This document shows, one piece after another, positions 50,828 through 61,383 of a stretch of DNA of 64,000 bases (within the stretch, counting starts at the first letter, position 1; the number at the start of each line of letters is the position of its first letter). This DNA comes from Ailanthus altissimus (Eukaryota; Streptophyta; Magnoliopsida; Sapindales; Simaroubaceae), in NCBI GenBank assembly GCA_946807835.1, contig CAMPEX010000001.1:1689001-1753000 (forward strand). Reading direction: 5' to 3'. The notes beneath the pieces are model-generated. The model was not told the DNA's origin. It searched no databases and saw only the letters and a list, made by a program, of their open reading frames with translations. Position numbers and translations under genes: made by a program.

Positions 50828-50858
50828 ATTTAACAAACAAACACACAGCAAATAACTA

Positions 50859-50870
50859 GGTATGATATCA
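50859..50870 (-). other. Primer-binding site of copia F
   Basis: Minus strand tgatatcatacc, a diverged tRNA-Met PBS, three bases from the 5' LTR end. Confidence 0.6.
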
Positions 50871-50873
50871 GTT

Positions 50874-51210
50874 TGTAAGAGTATAACATACAACAGAATA
50901 CATAGAGTATACAAACTAAGCAATGAAGTAGATAATAATACAATTCAAGAATAACAAGCTAAACATAAGAGATAAGTACTGCAGTAGAGAAAATGTAGAA
51001 ATATACCATATCAATCCATAAAATACACGGTTCAATAATGTGCTTATGCCCACGATGGATCAATGATACAATTCAAGTTTTGGAGCTCTAGGGTTTGTTG
51101 TATAGTGTGTATTTCGAGTTCTATATCAACCCTAGACATAATGAAATATTTATATGAAGTCCAAAATACCCAAGCCTTCAAAAAAATCAAAATTTGAATT
51201 TTGGGTAACA
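50874..51210 (-). repeat. 5' LTR of copia F
   Basis: Aligns with the 3' LTR. The outer end is set at TGTTACCC (51210), but homology-free sequence beyond it has LTR-like features, so the LTR may be longer. Confidence 0.72.
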
Positions 51211-51519
51211 TGAACAGTGCATGAACAGAACCAACGCTGCGAAACTGTACATTCTACCAGCCAATACTGTAGCACTGGAATCCATCACCGAGCACTCAAG
51301 CCTGGAAACAGGTTTCCTATTTTCTGTGTTGTCCCCTGCCTTCTGAACATTATTCTATTGGTTTCTGACCCATTTCGAGCTTTTTTTCAGCTCCAAATTG
51401 ATTCTGAATTGTTCTTGGATTTGTCTCAAACATAACCATCATATTAAACATGATTTTGGATTACAAATTCTACAAATACATTAAATATTGTCCTTACAAG
51501 CATCCGCCAATGTGGTGAT
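51211..51519 (-). other. Unassigned stretch between copia F and NLR CC remnant
   Basis: On the minus strand it contains two TGTTCATG-type repeats (51205-51225) and gctacagtattggctgg. These are motifs often seen in copia LTRs, but the 3' LTR of F has no matching part. Either the 5' LTR extends here and the 3' LTR is shortened, or this is NLR intron or flank. The 72-codon plus frame at 51217 has no recognised homology. Confidence 0.45.
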
Positions 51520-51673
51520 AATCACTCTTCAAATTTTTGATATCATCTTTTTGACATTTTCAAACCAATTAGCACATCTAATCATCACCTACATTGTTGC
51601 TCTATTATTATCCACTTCTGCTCTCATTACTTTCTCTTTGTCACGTAATAATACATTTTCTTCAGGAAAATGA
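51520..51673 (-). pseudogene. NLR pseudogene, coiled-coil region remnant
   Basis: On the minus strand LLRDKEKVMRAEVDNNRATM, a stop, then CANWFENVKKMISKI. The heptad-like charge pattern and the NWFENV (usual W-xx-V) motif fit the end of the CC domain that precedes NB-ARC in CNL receptors. It is the same strand and order as the NB-ARC piece at 43519-44205, with copia F between them. Confidence 0.6.
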
Positions 51674-51689
51674 CCCTTTCCCCTCTAAG

Positions 51690-51989
51690 ATTTTAGTTAA
51701 TCTCCACTTATCTCCTATAGTTTCAAAAATACTAAAACCCCTTATCATTATCACTATTTAGTCTATTACTATTTCATTATTAATTTTAACTTTTGTAATG
51801 AATTGACAATTGTATTCTTAATAATATATATTTTGACAGTTTTGCCTTAAATAAATAAGTGCCCACTTACCCTTATAGTTTCAAAAAGTACCAAAATCTC
51901 CCTACTGTTACCACTGTTCACTGTTCCATTATTGTTTCATTATTAATTTTAACTTTTTTTGATGAATTGATAATTTTATTCTTAATAAT
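51690..51989. repeat. 158-bp direct repeat beside the foldback element
   Basis: The block starting ccacttatctcctatagttt (about 51704) recurs at about 51862 as ccacttacccttatagtttc, followed by matching text through attattaattttaactttt to the cagttttgcc / gacaattttt position. It may be the duplicated outer arm of the adjacent inverted repeat. Confidence 0.7.
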
Positions 51990-53095
51990 ATAGAGTTTGA
52001 CAATTTTTTTCTAAATGAATGAGAGCCAAAAAAAAAAAGAGTTTGAAGGGAATTGAACCCTTAACCTCAAAGATAAAACTACTCATTTCCATCATTAGGT
52101 CCAACTAAAGTTTACATAACATATTATGAAGACCAATATATATATACCCTATAAATTAATTAAATGAATTGTTAATTAAATAAATTTTGGTACTAAAAAA
52201 ATCATAAACAATAATAAGTGTAAAATATTTTAATAAACAATAAATTTAATTAAATATGTACACATTTATAACAAAAGACTTAAAGATTAAATTTTAGGGA
52301 CTTGTTATAAAACAATAAATTGTTTTATAATTTCTAAAAATTAATTTAAAATAAGAAAAATACTAAAATCTAATACATATTAAAAATAAAGTTATTTCCT
52401 AGCTCGTACGTGAATTTTTATTATTTAATATTAAATAATAAAATAAATTTTCAAGAAGAGTTCAAAATTTAAATTATAACTTATGAGAATTCACAAAAAA
52501 ATTGTAAACAATAAATGTTGAGAACTATATTCAACTCATAACAAAAATTATTTTCATAAAATTTTAAATTAAGAAAATTACTACAAATAATGCAAAATTC
52601 TTCTATGCTCTCAAATGAGTTGTTAATAAAGAAAATATTAATATTTGAAATTATTTTTAAATGATAATTGATGGTTACATATGAAAGTTAAGTTTTGAGT
52701 TTTTCTGGAAAACTATTTTTTATAATTAAAATAATTATCAATACTTTTTATTGTTTTTCAATTAATTTAGGAATAATTAGAAAATGAGTAGATGTTTATA
52801 ATGGATTTCCCAAAAAAACTTATTTTTGTAAGCATATTTTAATTAAATGATATTTAAAATATTTTACACTTTTATTATTATTTATAATTTTTGAATACCA
52901 AAATTTATTTAATTTAGAATTAACAATTCATCTTATTAATTTATAGGGTATATATATTAATATTTATAAAGTATTACGTAAGCTTTAGTTTGATCTAGTG
53001 GTAAAAGTAGTGATTTTTTCTTTAAGGTCAAAGGTTCATTCCCTTTGAGCGTTTTTTTTTTTATTTAGGGCAAAACTATCGATTTAAAATTATAA
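51990..53095. mobile_element. Foldback-like inverted repeat with pol III box-like motifs
   Basis: The left arm (about 51990-52233) and right arm (about 52850-53095) are inverted copies over about 245 bp. They share ctataaattaat, aattgttaatt, aaataaattttggta and gtgtaaaatatttta. Each arm also has a tRNA-like pair: ttgatctagtggtaaaag (A box-like) and ggttcattccc (B box-like; ggttcaattcc in the left arm). The 616-bp interior is AT-rich with no ORF. It could be a non-autonomous foldback/MULE-type element or two inverted SINE copies. No clear TSD was found. Confidence 0.65.
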
Positions 53096-53340
53096 GAGAT
53101 TAAGTGAAAATTAAGTAAAACTAGAGAGAGAAAGTATGTATCAAGATAGTATATATTTCTATGATTATTATTTATGTATAATTTTATATATAGTGTAGTT
53201 CATAAGCATGTTGTTTAACTCAAAAAGTGGATGTAAGTTCATGAGAATCGAATCACTATTAATCTTTAGTGTGTTATTTTTTAGTTCTATTTTTTTTACT
53301 ATCTATTGGTATTAACTATTGAATTTAAGTCTTGGGTTTG
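53096..53340. other. Flank of foldback and possible G 5' LTR remnant
   Basis: AT-rich sequence before the PBS of copia G. Its LTR should end here, but with no second copy in the window its limits cannot be seen. Confidence 0.4.
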
Positions 53341-53349
53341 AGTATGAAT

Positions 53350-54500
53350 TTTTAATAGTAGTATCAGAGCATGAATTTTCAACAGTGATATCATAGTTGA
53401 AGGTTCAAAAAAAGTTTGAAAGAATTAAAAGAAGACTCAAGGGTAGTTTACCAAGAATCTAAAGAATGGCGACCACTAAGTTTGAGGTGAAAAAATTTAA
53501 CAGGTAAAGATATTTTAGTCTTTTACAGAAGAAGATGAAAGCTTTGCTAGTTTAACAGAAGATTACTAAAGCCTTACTGGAGTTAAAAGAAGAAGGAACT
53601 TTAGTAAGTGATGAAAACATGGCAGAAATTGATTAAACTACATTCAACACCACCATCTTCCAGTTATCTGGCAACATACTATGGCATGTCAATGTAGAGA
53701 CTACAACAAAAGGCTTTGGGGGAAGCTTAAAAGTCTATTTATTTTTAAATATTTGTCTAGTAAAATTCTTTTTAAAAAAAAAGGCTATTTGGCTTTTGCA
53801 TAGATCCCTTTAAAGGTTTAGAAGAGAATCTTACCGAATTCAAGAGGATCTGTTTGAACTTGCAAATACTAGTGAAGTAATTAATGACTAGAATCAAGCT
53901 TTTATTCTCTTAAATTCATTGCCAAGTTCTTACAGGGAAATAAAACTGGCAATTAAATATGGAAGAGAAAATCCTACACTAGAAAATTACTAAACTGTAT
54001 TAAGGGAACAAGAAATAAAATTTGAAAAAAAAAATAAGGGGGAAAGCACGTTTGCTAGAGGAATACTAGATAAAAGATAAAAAGGGAAATACAAAGAAAA
54101 TTTAGGTCTAAATCAAAAATTGATAAAAGAAAGTGTTATTTTTGTAGAAAAGAGAGGCACTTAAAGAGAAACTGCTATGAAAGGATTGAGAAATTAAAAG
54201 AAAAAAGTTCAGGTCATGCATATGTAGTAGTAGCATCCATATGTATAATAGTTCAGATGTTTTCACAATTTCAGTGGAGGAAAATATCTAAAAAATCAGG
54301 TCTTAGATTCTAGATATACTAACCATAGAGTCCTAAAAAGGACTAGTTTGATTCATGTGAAAATTATAAAAGCGATGAGGTACCAATAAAAATTAATAAT
54401 TCATTCAAGGTGATAGGGATAGGTATAATTCCTATAAAGTTTATATAATGGAACAATTAAGATCCTGAAAGATGTGAGATATGTTCCTAAATTAAAGAAT
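53350..54500 (+). pseudogene. Copia G, PBS, gag and protease start (truncated)
   Basis: PBS-like tagtatcagagc lies at 53359-53370. Gag starts at 53466 with MATTKFEVKKFN, and MKALLV, SDENMAEID and TIFQLSGNILWHVN follow, then NSLPSSYREIKLAIKYGREN. The zinc knuckle CYFCRKERHLKRNC is at 54133-54174. The protease start is LDSRYTNH (near 54305, the usual DSG is DSR), then IKILKDVRYVPKLKN. Frameshifts and stops are frequent. Copia H, in opposite orientation, cuts it at 54501. The rest of G is not recognised in this window. Confidence 0.8.
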
Positions 54501-55139
54501 TGTTAGTTGAAAATAAAAATTTTCTGTTTATAAAAAATAAATACAGCGGAAGCTAGATCGTCTTGTTCATAATTACACGTATAGGGATAGAAGATTACCT
54601 CATTTCCTTACTATTACAGATCTTGAATTGACTGGCTGCAATCTTCTCTGCTATCCTCAATCTTTAAACTTAATGCGTGTGGAAACGTGGTTCTTTCCTC
54701 AATCTTTAAAATCACTAATACCCAAATCTGAGATAATAGTATTAATTAAATTCTTTTCCTACGTAAGAATACGTAAAAGATTTTTTTTTCTATATTTGTT
54801 GTAGTGTGCTTTACTACTCTATACCTCTCATATATATAGGAATCTCCCTTGGGTATTTAAAATTTTAATAGGATTAGAAAATTAGAGTTTGATTAGGATT
54901 TGAGCTAGTAGAGGGACTACAAGACCCATAGGCTATCTAGCTCTAACTTAATAGACCCATGTGATTTATACCCTCTGTATAAGCATCATATGCCTAATAT
55001 ATAAATCACATACTTTATAAATATGATCTCATCAATGTATGCTCAATTATATATATATATATATGAATAAACTTTATTAATCTAATAAAATGTTATTACA
55101 CATACTTTATGGGCATAAAATAACATAAAATATCTAACA
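54501..55139 (-). repeat. 3' LTR of copia H
   Basis: 639 bp; on the minus strand starts TGTTAGATATTTTATG and ends TTTTCAACTAACA. The upstream neighbour on that strand is the polypurine tract gcaagtaggaga (55141-55152). Confidence 0.75.
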
Positions 55140-55573
55140 ATCTCCTACTTGCCCTAAAACATGTCGGGCATCTGTCGAACTCCCATATCATATATATAAG
55201 TTTCAAAACACTTTGATGGCAATGATTTGGTGAATGGATCTGCTAGATTTTTTGTTGATGCAATCTTAAATACCATAACTTCACATTTTTACACAAGCTC
55301 CCATACCAAATGGTATTTTCTCTCAATGTATTTTCCTTTCTTATAGTATCTCAATTTCTTGAATTGTGCTATAGCTCTGCTATTATCACAGTAAATAACA
55401 ATAAGCATCTTAGCACTAGGCACCACTTCAAGTTCCATAACAAACTTACGGAGCCATACAGCCTCTTTTGCAACTTCTGACGCAGCTACATATTCAGCTT
55501 CCATAGTAGAGTTTGCGATGCATGATTGTTTTACACTCCTCCAACTAATAGCCCTACCACCTGAAGTAAACAT
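55140..55573 (-). pseudogene. Copia H RNase H
   Basis: Open for 94 codons (55289-55573): SWRSVKQSCIANSTMEAEYV with AASEVAKEAVWLRKF, then IYCDNSRAIAQFKKLRYYKK and KYIERKYHLVWELV. The Glu (MEAEY) and Asp (YCDN) of the catalytic centre are present. It continues past a stop with KCEVMVFKIASTKNLADPFT to the PPT at 55152. Confidence 0.86.
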
Positions 55574-56800
55574 ATATCCTGAGGTAGATCTCCGGGCATC
55601 CTTATCTGATTAAAAATCTGTATACCCAATAGGTATAAGATCCTCACTGGAATACACGAGCATATAATCTTTTGTTCTTCAAGGTACTTAAATATATGCT
55701 TTTACTGCAGTTCAGTGTTCTGGTCCTAGATTAGATTGTTATCTGCTGACCATACCAATTGCATAACAAATATCTGATCTAGTACATAACATGGCATACA
55801 TGAGACTTCTTACTGCTGATGCATAAGGAATTCCTCTCATGTGATCTATCTCTTCAAGAGTTTTGGGACACTGATTCTTGGATAGATCAATTTCATGTCT
55901 AAAAGGAAGTGTTCCCTTTTTAGATTCATGCATAGCAAACCTAACCAGAATTTTGTCTATATATGCAGGTTGAGATAAAGCTAAAATCCTATTTTTATGA
56001 TCTCGCAATAGCTTAATTCCAAGGATGTAACTAGCTTCATCTAAGTCATTTATATCAAATTGGCTAGATAACCAAATTTTAATTGATGATAATGCTCCTA
56101 CATCATTTTCAATGAGTAGTTTATCATCTACATACAGGACTAGAAAAACCATCAACCGTCCATTTATCTTCGTGTAAACATACGGTTCATCAGGATTTTT
56201 GATCAAAACTAAATGATTTGATTGCCTGATCAAATCTGATGTTCCATGATCTAGATGCTTATTTAAGCCCATAGATAGATTTTTGCAGTTTACAAACCAT
56301 ATGCTCTTAGCCTATAGCTATAAAACTATCTGGTTGTATCATATAGATATTTTCTTCAAGATTGCAATTAAAAAGGTCAGTCTTGACATCCATTTGCCAT
56401 ATCTCATAATCAAGATTTGCTACAATAGATAAGAGAATTCTAATAAATTTAAGCATGGCTACCGGCGAAAAGGTCTCCTCATAATCGATACCTTCTTTTT
56501 GAGTGTACCCTTTAGTAACAAGCCTAACTTTAGAGGTTTCCACCTTCCTATCTACCCCTATCTTTCTCTTGTAAACCCATTTACACCTTATGGGTTTTAT
56601 CCCTTCAGGTTTCTCTACAAGTTCCCAGACTTTATTGGAATACATGAAATCTATTTCTGATTTCATAGCTTTATGCCAATGGTTTGTATCTTTATCAACC
56701 ATTGCTTCATCATAACTAGTGAGATCTAGTTCATGCTCATTAGAGACTGTTTGAAATGACTCTCTAATTAACATGTACCTAGTTAAATGTCTAATAATCC
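55574..56800 (-). pseudogene. Copia H reverse transcriptase
   Basis: Two long open stretches. The first (low part of 56307-57116) has WHKAMKSEIDFMYSNKVWEL, GIKPIRCKWVYKRKIG, RLVTKGYTQKEGIDYEETFS and IWQMDVKTDLFN. The second (55739-56272) has VFLVLYVDDKLLIENDVGAL with an intact YVDD, EASYILGIKLLRD and IPYASAVRSLMYAMLCTRSD. One frame change near 56280-56300 separates them and a stop ends the second at 55739. It is the least decayed RT here, but the polyprotein as a whole is broken. Confidence 0.88.
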
Positions 56801-58060
56801 TCCCATTATGATGAAGTATCGGTGGTTGTTCTTCTGTAATTGGCTCTAGTTGGTTATAATGATCTGGATTGGGAATTAACCCATTGACTTTATCAGGCAC
56901 AATATTAGAGTTCCAAGATAGCTCATCAAGAATTATCTTACTCTTAGGCTTGAAGTATTTCATATAGCCTTCTTTAAAAAAGATTACATTAGTACTAACT
57001 AATACTTTCTTATCTTGAGAACTATAGAAAAGACTTCCTCTTATTCCTTTAGGATAGCCAATAAACAGACAAACTTCTGACTTAGATTCTAATTTATCTA
57101 TCTTCCCTTTTAGCACATGAACTGGACAACCTCATATATGTATGGGACGTAAACGTGGTTTACGTCCTATCCACATTTCTAGAGGTGTTTTAGGGACTGA
57201 CTTAGATGGAATTAAGTTAAGAAGATATATGGCTATTTCTAAGGCATAACCCTAGAATGAAATGGGTAAAGTTGAATAACTCATCATTAACCTCACCATT
57301 TTAAGAAGAACTCTATTTCTCCTTTCTGCTACACTATTTTGCTGGGGTGACCCTAGTGCGGTCAATTAGGATAATTTCCCATTGTCTAACAAATAGGTCC
57401 TGAACTCACTATAGAGGTATTCGCAACCTCGATCAGATCAAAGTTTCTTTATGTGTTTTTCTAATTGCCTTTCTACTTCTACCTAAAACTCTTTGAATTT
57501 ATCAACCGCCTTAGACTTATAGTGCATTAGGTACACATAACCAAATCTAAAATGATCATCAATAAAAGTGATGAAATATTCATAACCTTCCCTAGCTTGT
57601 GTGCTCATGGGCCTACATACGTCAGAGTGCACTAATTCTAACGTTTCAATGGCTCTATTACCTTTAGTATTAAAGGGTCTTTTGGTCATTTTACCTTCTA
57701 TACAGGATTTGAAGAATGGTAATGGTTCAATATCTAATGAACTCAAAGATCCATCTTTTACCAATCTTTGGATCCTATCTAGACTAATATGACCAAGACG
57801 TAGATGCCATAGATACGTTTGATTAGTAGGAGTCACTTTAATCCTCTTATGGTGATTAGATTCATTATTCAACTTTGTTTTATGCAATGAGTTGATTTTA
57901 GGATATATGTAGTATAGATTGTTAACTAGTGTACCGGAACATATAAACGACTTATTTTTTTTTATCACCACAATTGAGTCAAAACTAACAGAATAAGCAA
58001 ATTTATTCAAATAACTAACTAAAATCAAATTACATTTGAGTTCTGGCACTAACAAACAAT
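56801..58060 (-). pseudogene. Copia H integrase
   Basis: 57483-58055 is open for 190 codons: pre-integrase YLWHLRLGHISLDRIQRLVK with CIEGKMTKRPF (HHCC zinc site), first Asp in LELVHSDVCRP, then YEYFITFIDDHFRFGYVYLM. Across a stop at 57482 follow SDRGCEYLYSEF (second Asp) and PQQNSVAERRNRVLLKMVRL (Glu). The C-terminal part (upper 56307-57116) has KSEVCLFIGYPKGIRGSLFY. The full D,D,E set is visible, though in pieces. Confidence 0.87.
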
Positions 58061-58600
58061 CATCTAATACTAAAGTCCTAAAATCATTAATAAGGAAGGA
58101 AAAAGAAAGAAAAAGGTGGATTCAACCTCAGCGAAACTCGGGTTTAGGTTCCAAAAATAAAGTTGAACAACTCCCACTGCCTTGACTACAACAGTTGTGC
58201 CATTTCCAAGCCTTAGACTGACCTCCCCTTCACTGAGTTATCTGATTTCCTAGAACCCCTGCAATGAATTGCAAATATGATTGGTAGCTCCAGAATCTAC
58301 TATTCAAGAATTACTAGATCAACCACTTAACATGTCTCGATGAAACAAATTTTACCTGAAGTGGAAGCTGTCTCTTTAGCTATTGAAAGCTTTATTAAGT
58401 AAACTGAATAATTTCTCTTTCAATGCCCTTTAACACCACATTGAAAACATTTTTCTTTGGGTTTCTTATCCTTTTGTTGAATTTGTAAAGAAGTTAAGTT
58501 AAATGCTCTCTTGAGCTTATTCTTTTTCTTCTTACTACCTTTTCCCTTAAGATTGGGACCAGAAGAGAAAGATGGGCTCTTAGTCAAATGAACACTCAGT
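58061..58600 (-). pseudogene. Copia H gag C-terminus, zinc knuckle and protease remnant
   Basis: A Lys-rich stretch (GSKKKKNKLKRAFNL) runs into the knuckle CFQCGVKGH at about 58423-58450, followed by stop-KRNY where WKRNC is expected. The protease region below it is badly decayed. Solo LTR I2 lies just upstream. Confidence 0.78.
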
Positions 58601-58605
58601 CTAGG

Positions 58606-61378
58606 TGTAATATCCAATCCCTATTAGTAGTATTGGCGCCTAGATTTCGGTATAGAACAAATAAGACACCGTAGGGTTACTCGATTTTAACCCTATTAGA
58701 AATATTTTCTTTATAGTGCACGTGAGAGATATCAGACCTAATTTGGTAATTTCACACTTGATCGGTGCGCCGGACGACCCTAGAATATTTTTAGAATTTT
58801 TCTCTATTGGTTTGGAAAAGAAAATTTTAATTTACTACATGAATTTCCATTTAAGGATTATGAATGGAACAAGCCTTTGTTGAGAAACATAATCCATATA
58901 TTAGAGAATTGACCAATTAGAAGAAATCTCATGGATTGCCAAGTTGGAAGTTCTAGTTAGTTCTTTGAACTATTCTAACTAAATAGTTACAAATGAACTA
59001 ATTACATAATTAGTTTTTAACTAATGGCAAATTAGAAGTTTTAAGTAAGTTGAAGGGCAAAATGGTAAATTGAGGGAGCACTATATATATGTTAGAAGTG
59101 TGTAGAAATTTGAAGGGAGATCAAACCAACACTTAGCCAAAAAAAAGAGAGAAATTCGAGCTTCAAAGGGGGTGCTGCTACAGTGACTATTCAAGTTTTT
59201 TTTTCATGATTTTTCATGTGTAATCAAGCCAAATTAAGGTTACAAACCAATCCCTAAGCTCAATTGAAGTCTCTATTAGTGGAAATTCAAGAAAAAGAGG
59301 TAAGAAAAGCATCTTTTATAAGTTTGATAAGTGAGAATTCAAGAATGTGTTAATTGATGTTCTTATGTGTATTCTTGGCTTAGATTGAGTTAAATTCTAG
59401 TTTGGAGCTTGAAGGAGTCATCAATTTAAAGAAATTGGCAAGGTGAGAATAAAGGTTTTTGGTGATTTTGTTGTAGAGATTTCAATTGATTGTAATTAGG
59501 GCTTTAGAATGAAATTGGCATGATTTTGTTGTAATTGGAACAAGAAATTGAGAAAAGGAATGTGTTGGAACCTAGGGTGAAATTCTGCCACTTTAGGGAA
59601 GTTAGGAATTGAGTGGTGTTTTGATTGAATTGTTGTGTGTAAATGATGCATTTTGTGAATGGAATGTATATGGTTGATGAAAAACCCAAAAATGAAGAAA
59701 ATGGGACATAATCGTTCATGTTGGAAAGGTGAAGGGCAAGTATGTCCAATCAAATGATAAGGTGTTCAATAATTTTCAGGGCGCTGGATGGTGAGTTAGT
59801 TTCGATTATGGCTCCGTAACTAAAATCGGGAAGTAGTTTACCTCCAGGCTTTGTATGCCGATTAGGGCATTTAGTAGTTAAATGAGATTCTAGTGTTCGA
59901 TTTGGTTCTAAATGTCATTTATGGCGCGTAGGTGAGGATAACCGAGAGCGTTAACAGGAGCAGGAATCAGGAGCGAAATTGAGCGCGGAGCGGTAGTGAG
60001 TGGAAATCTGCCATTTCTATTACTTTTCGGTTATTATGTTTTCGCACAATGACTATGTATGTTTTATGAGCTTTCGATGCATAAACATGATTTATGATCT
60101 TGATATATTCATAGACATGCTTTTACATGATAGATTGTGAAACAGTTTTAAAATTTCTGCATTTGTTTTAAAGCCATTGGTACCCTCAGATTATAGTGGT
60201 GATGATTGTATTAGACCCGGCCGATATATCCCGTGCACATGGACAGGTCTTGGGGGTGTGTCACTAACTCCGGAAAGTCGGGATGTCGAGTCATGTGAGT
60301 CGCTCTATGTGTACGGGATATAGTCTCGCTATATGCATGCGATGTAGGATTCCGCTGCGTAGCCAGTGAGATGTCTTGAGATGTCACTGTGGGTGCTGCT
60401 AGTTGAGGTGCCCCGTGACCTACTCACGTATGTGGTGCTAGTTGAGTCGCTGCGTGGGTATAGAGCTTTAGGGTTACCATTGGTACAATTTAGAAATAAA
60501 ATGGCCAAGCGAGGATTTTACTAGTTTTCGATTTACCGATAGCATTTATGCATTTTATATGCACACAGTAGTTATTATGTTATACAGATTCTGAATATAG
60601 TTTTCCAAAGATGTAGATAAAACCCGCTCGGCAATATTTCATTTGCATATGATATTAGAAACCGTTTTACAATTTTACATCTGTTTTAGAAGCATAAATT
60701 CTGCATGTACTTTAGAAATTGCTATCTTTGTATAATATTCTAGTAATTGAATTCTCATTTACACTCACTGAGCTTCTTTAGCTCACTCGTTTTATGTTTT
60801 ATATTTTAAACCCCTTTCCCAGGTGCAGGTCTCAGAACACAAGCTGTTGATTCTCCTATCGCCGAGTAGTGGGCCGAATCCAAAGATAATTTTTGTACAT
60901 GTAAATGTGCTAATAGCACTCTTTACTTTATGCATAATAGTTGTAGGCATGTGTATTTGTAAGTATGTGTTGAATCAAGAAGAAGAGATTTCCAGTTTAT
61001 GATGATCGTTTTTACTTTTTATGATTATGCTTGTTTTATGATTTACACGAAATAATTGAGTTGTGTTGGATTTGATTTGAAAAGGACCGGAGGTCCGAAT
61101 TGGTAGAATTGAGATGTGTTGGAATTAGAAGTGAAATTTCTTTGCAGGTTTATGTGGATTTTCTGAAAAATAGGGGAAACTCTGTCCGTTTGTTTTTAAA
61201 ACTAAAAAGTCGTTTTCATGTATATTACTAGATCTTCTTAGTAGTAACAATAATAGAAAAAGGGGTTCGCCTCGCGGAATTTCTTAACTTATCCAATTAG
61301 GTTCGGAGGAATTTCCGTCGGGGTGCCCGACAGGGCCGCTGGGATTTATAGTAGAGGGTCTCGGGTCGGGTCCTGTCA
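58606..61378 (+). mobile_element. Solo LTR I2 (gypsy-like, 2.77 kb)
   Basis: 2773 bp from tgtaatatccaatccctatt to gggtcctgtca, with a perfect TSD ctagg (58601-58605 and 61379-61383). It is the inverted, very similar counterpart of I1. Near the 3' end it has the ttagctcactcgttttatgt and aaaccccttttcccaggtgc blocks seen in Tekay/Del-type LTRs (family knowledge). No internal domain. Reading frames of 81 and 85 codons (59496-59753, minus) have counterparts in I1 but no recognised domain. Confidence 0.87.
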
Positions 61379-61383
61379 CTAGG

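Larger units (their letters stand above)
44206..51210 (-). mobile_element. Copia retrotransposon F (Tork/Tnt1-like)
   Basis: Minus-strand Ty1/copia with 3' LTR 44206-44590 and 5' LTR from 50874 to at least 51210. It is about 4.6 kb once solo LTR K (47445-49839) and its TSD are removed. Gag, protease, integrase, RT and RNase H follow in copia order. The gag start MASHKHEVEKLIGHNDFNLW and the integrase/RT sequences resemble the Tnt1/Tork lineage (family knowledge, not a search). I could not find a convincing TSD, so the outer ends are approximate. It splits the NLR pseudogene between the CC region and NB-ARC. Confidence 0.83.

Noticed and set aside
52980..53055. Possible tRNA gene (A and B box-like motifs)
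   Set aside because: No cloverleaf or anticodon arm could be built and the same motifs occur inverted in the other arm; treated as part of the foldback/SINE-like repeat.
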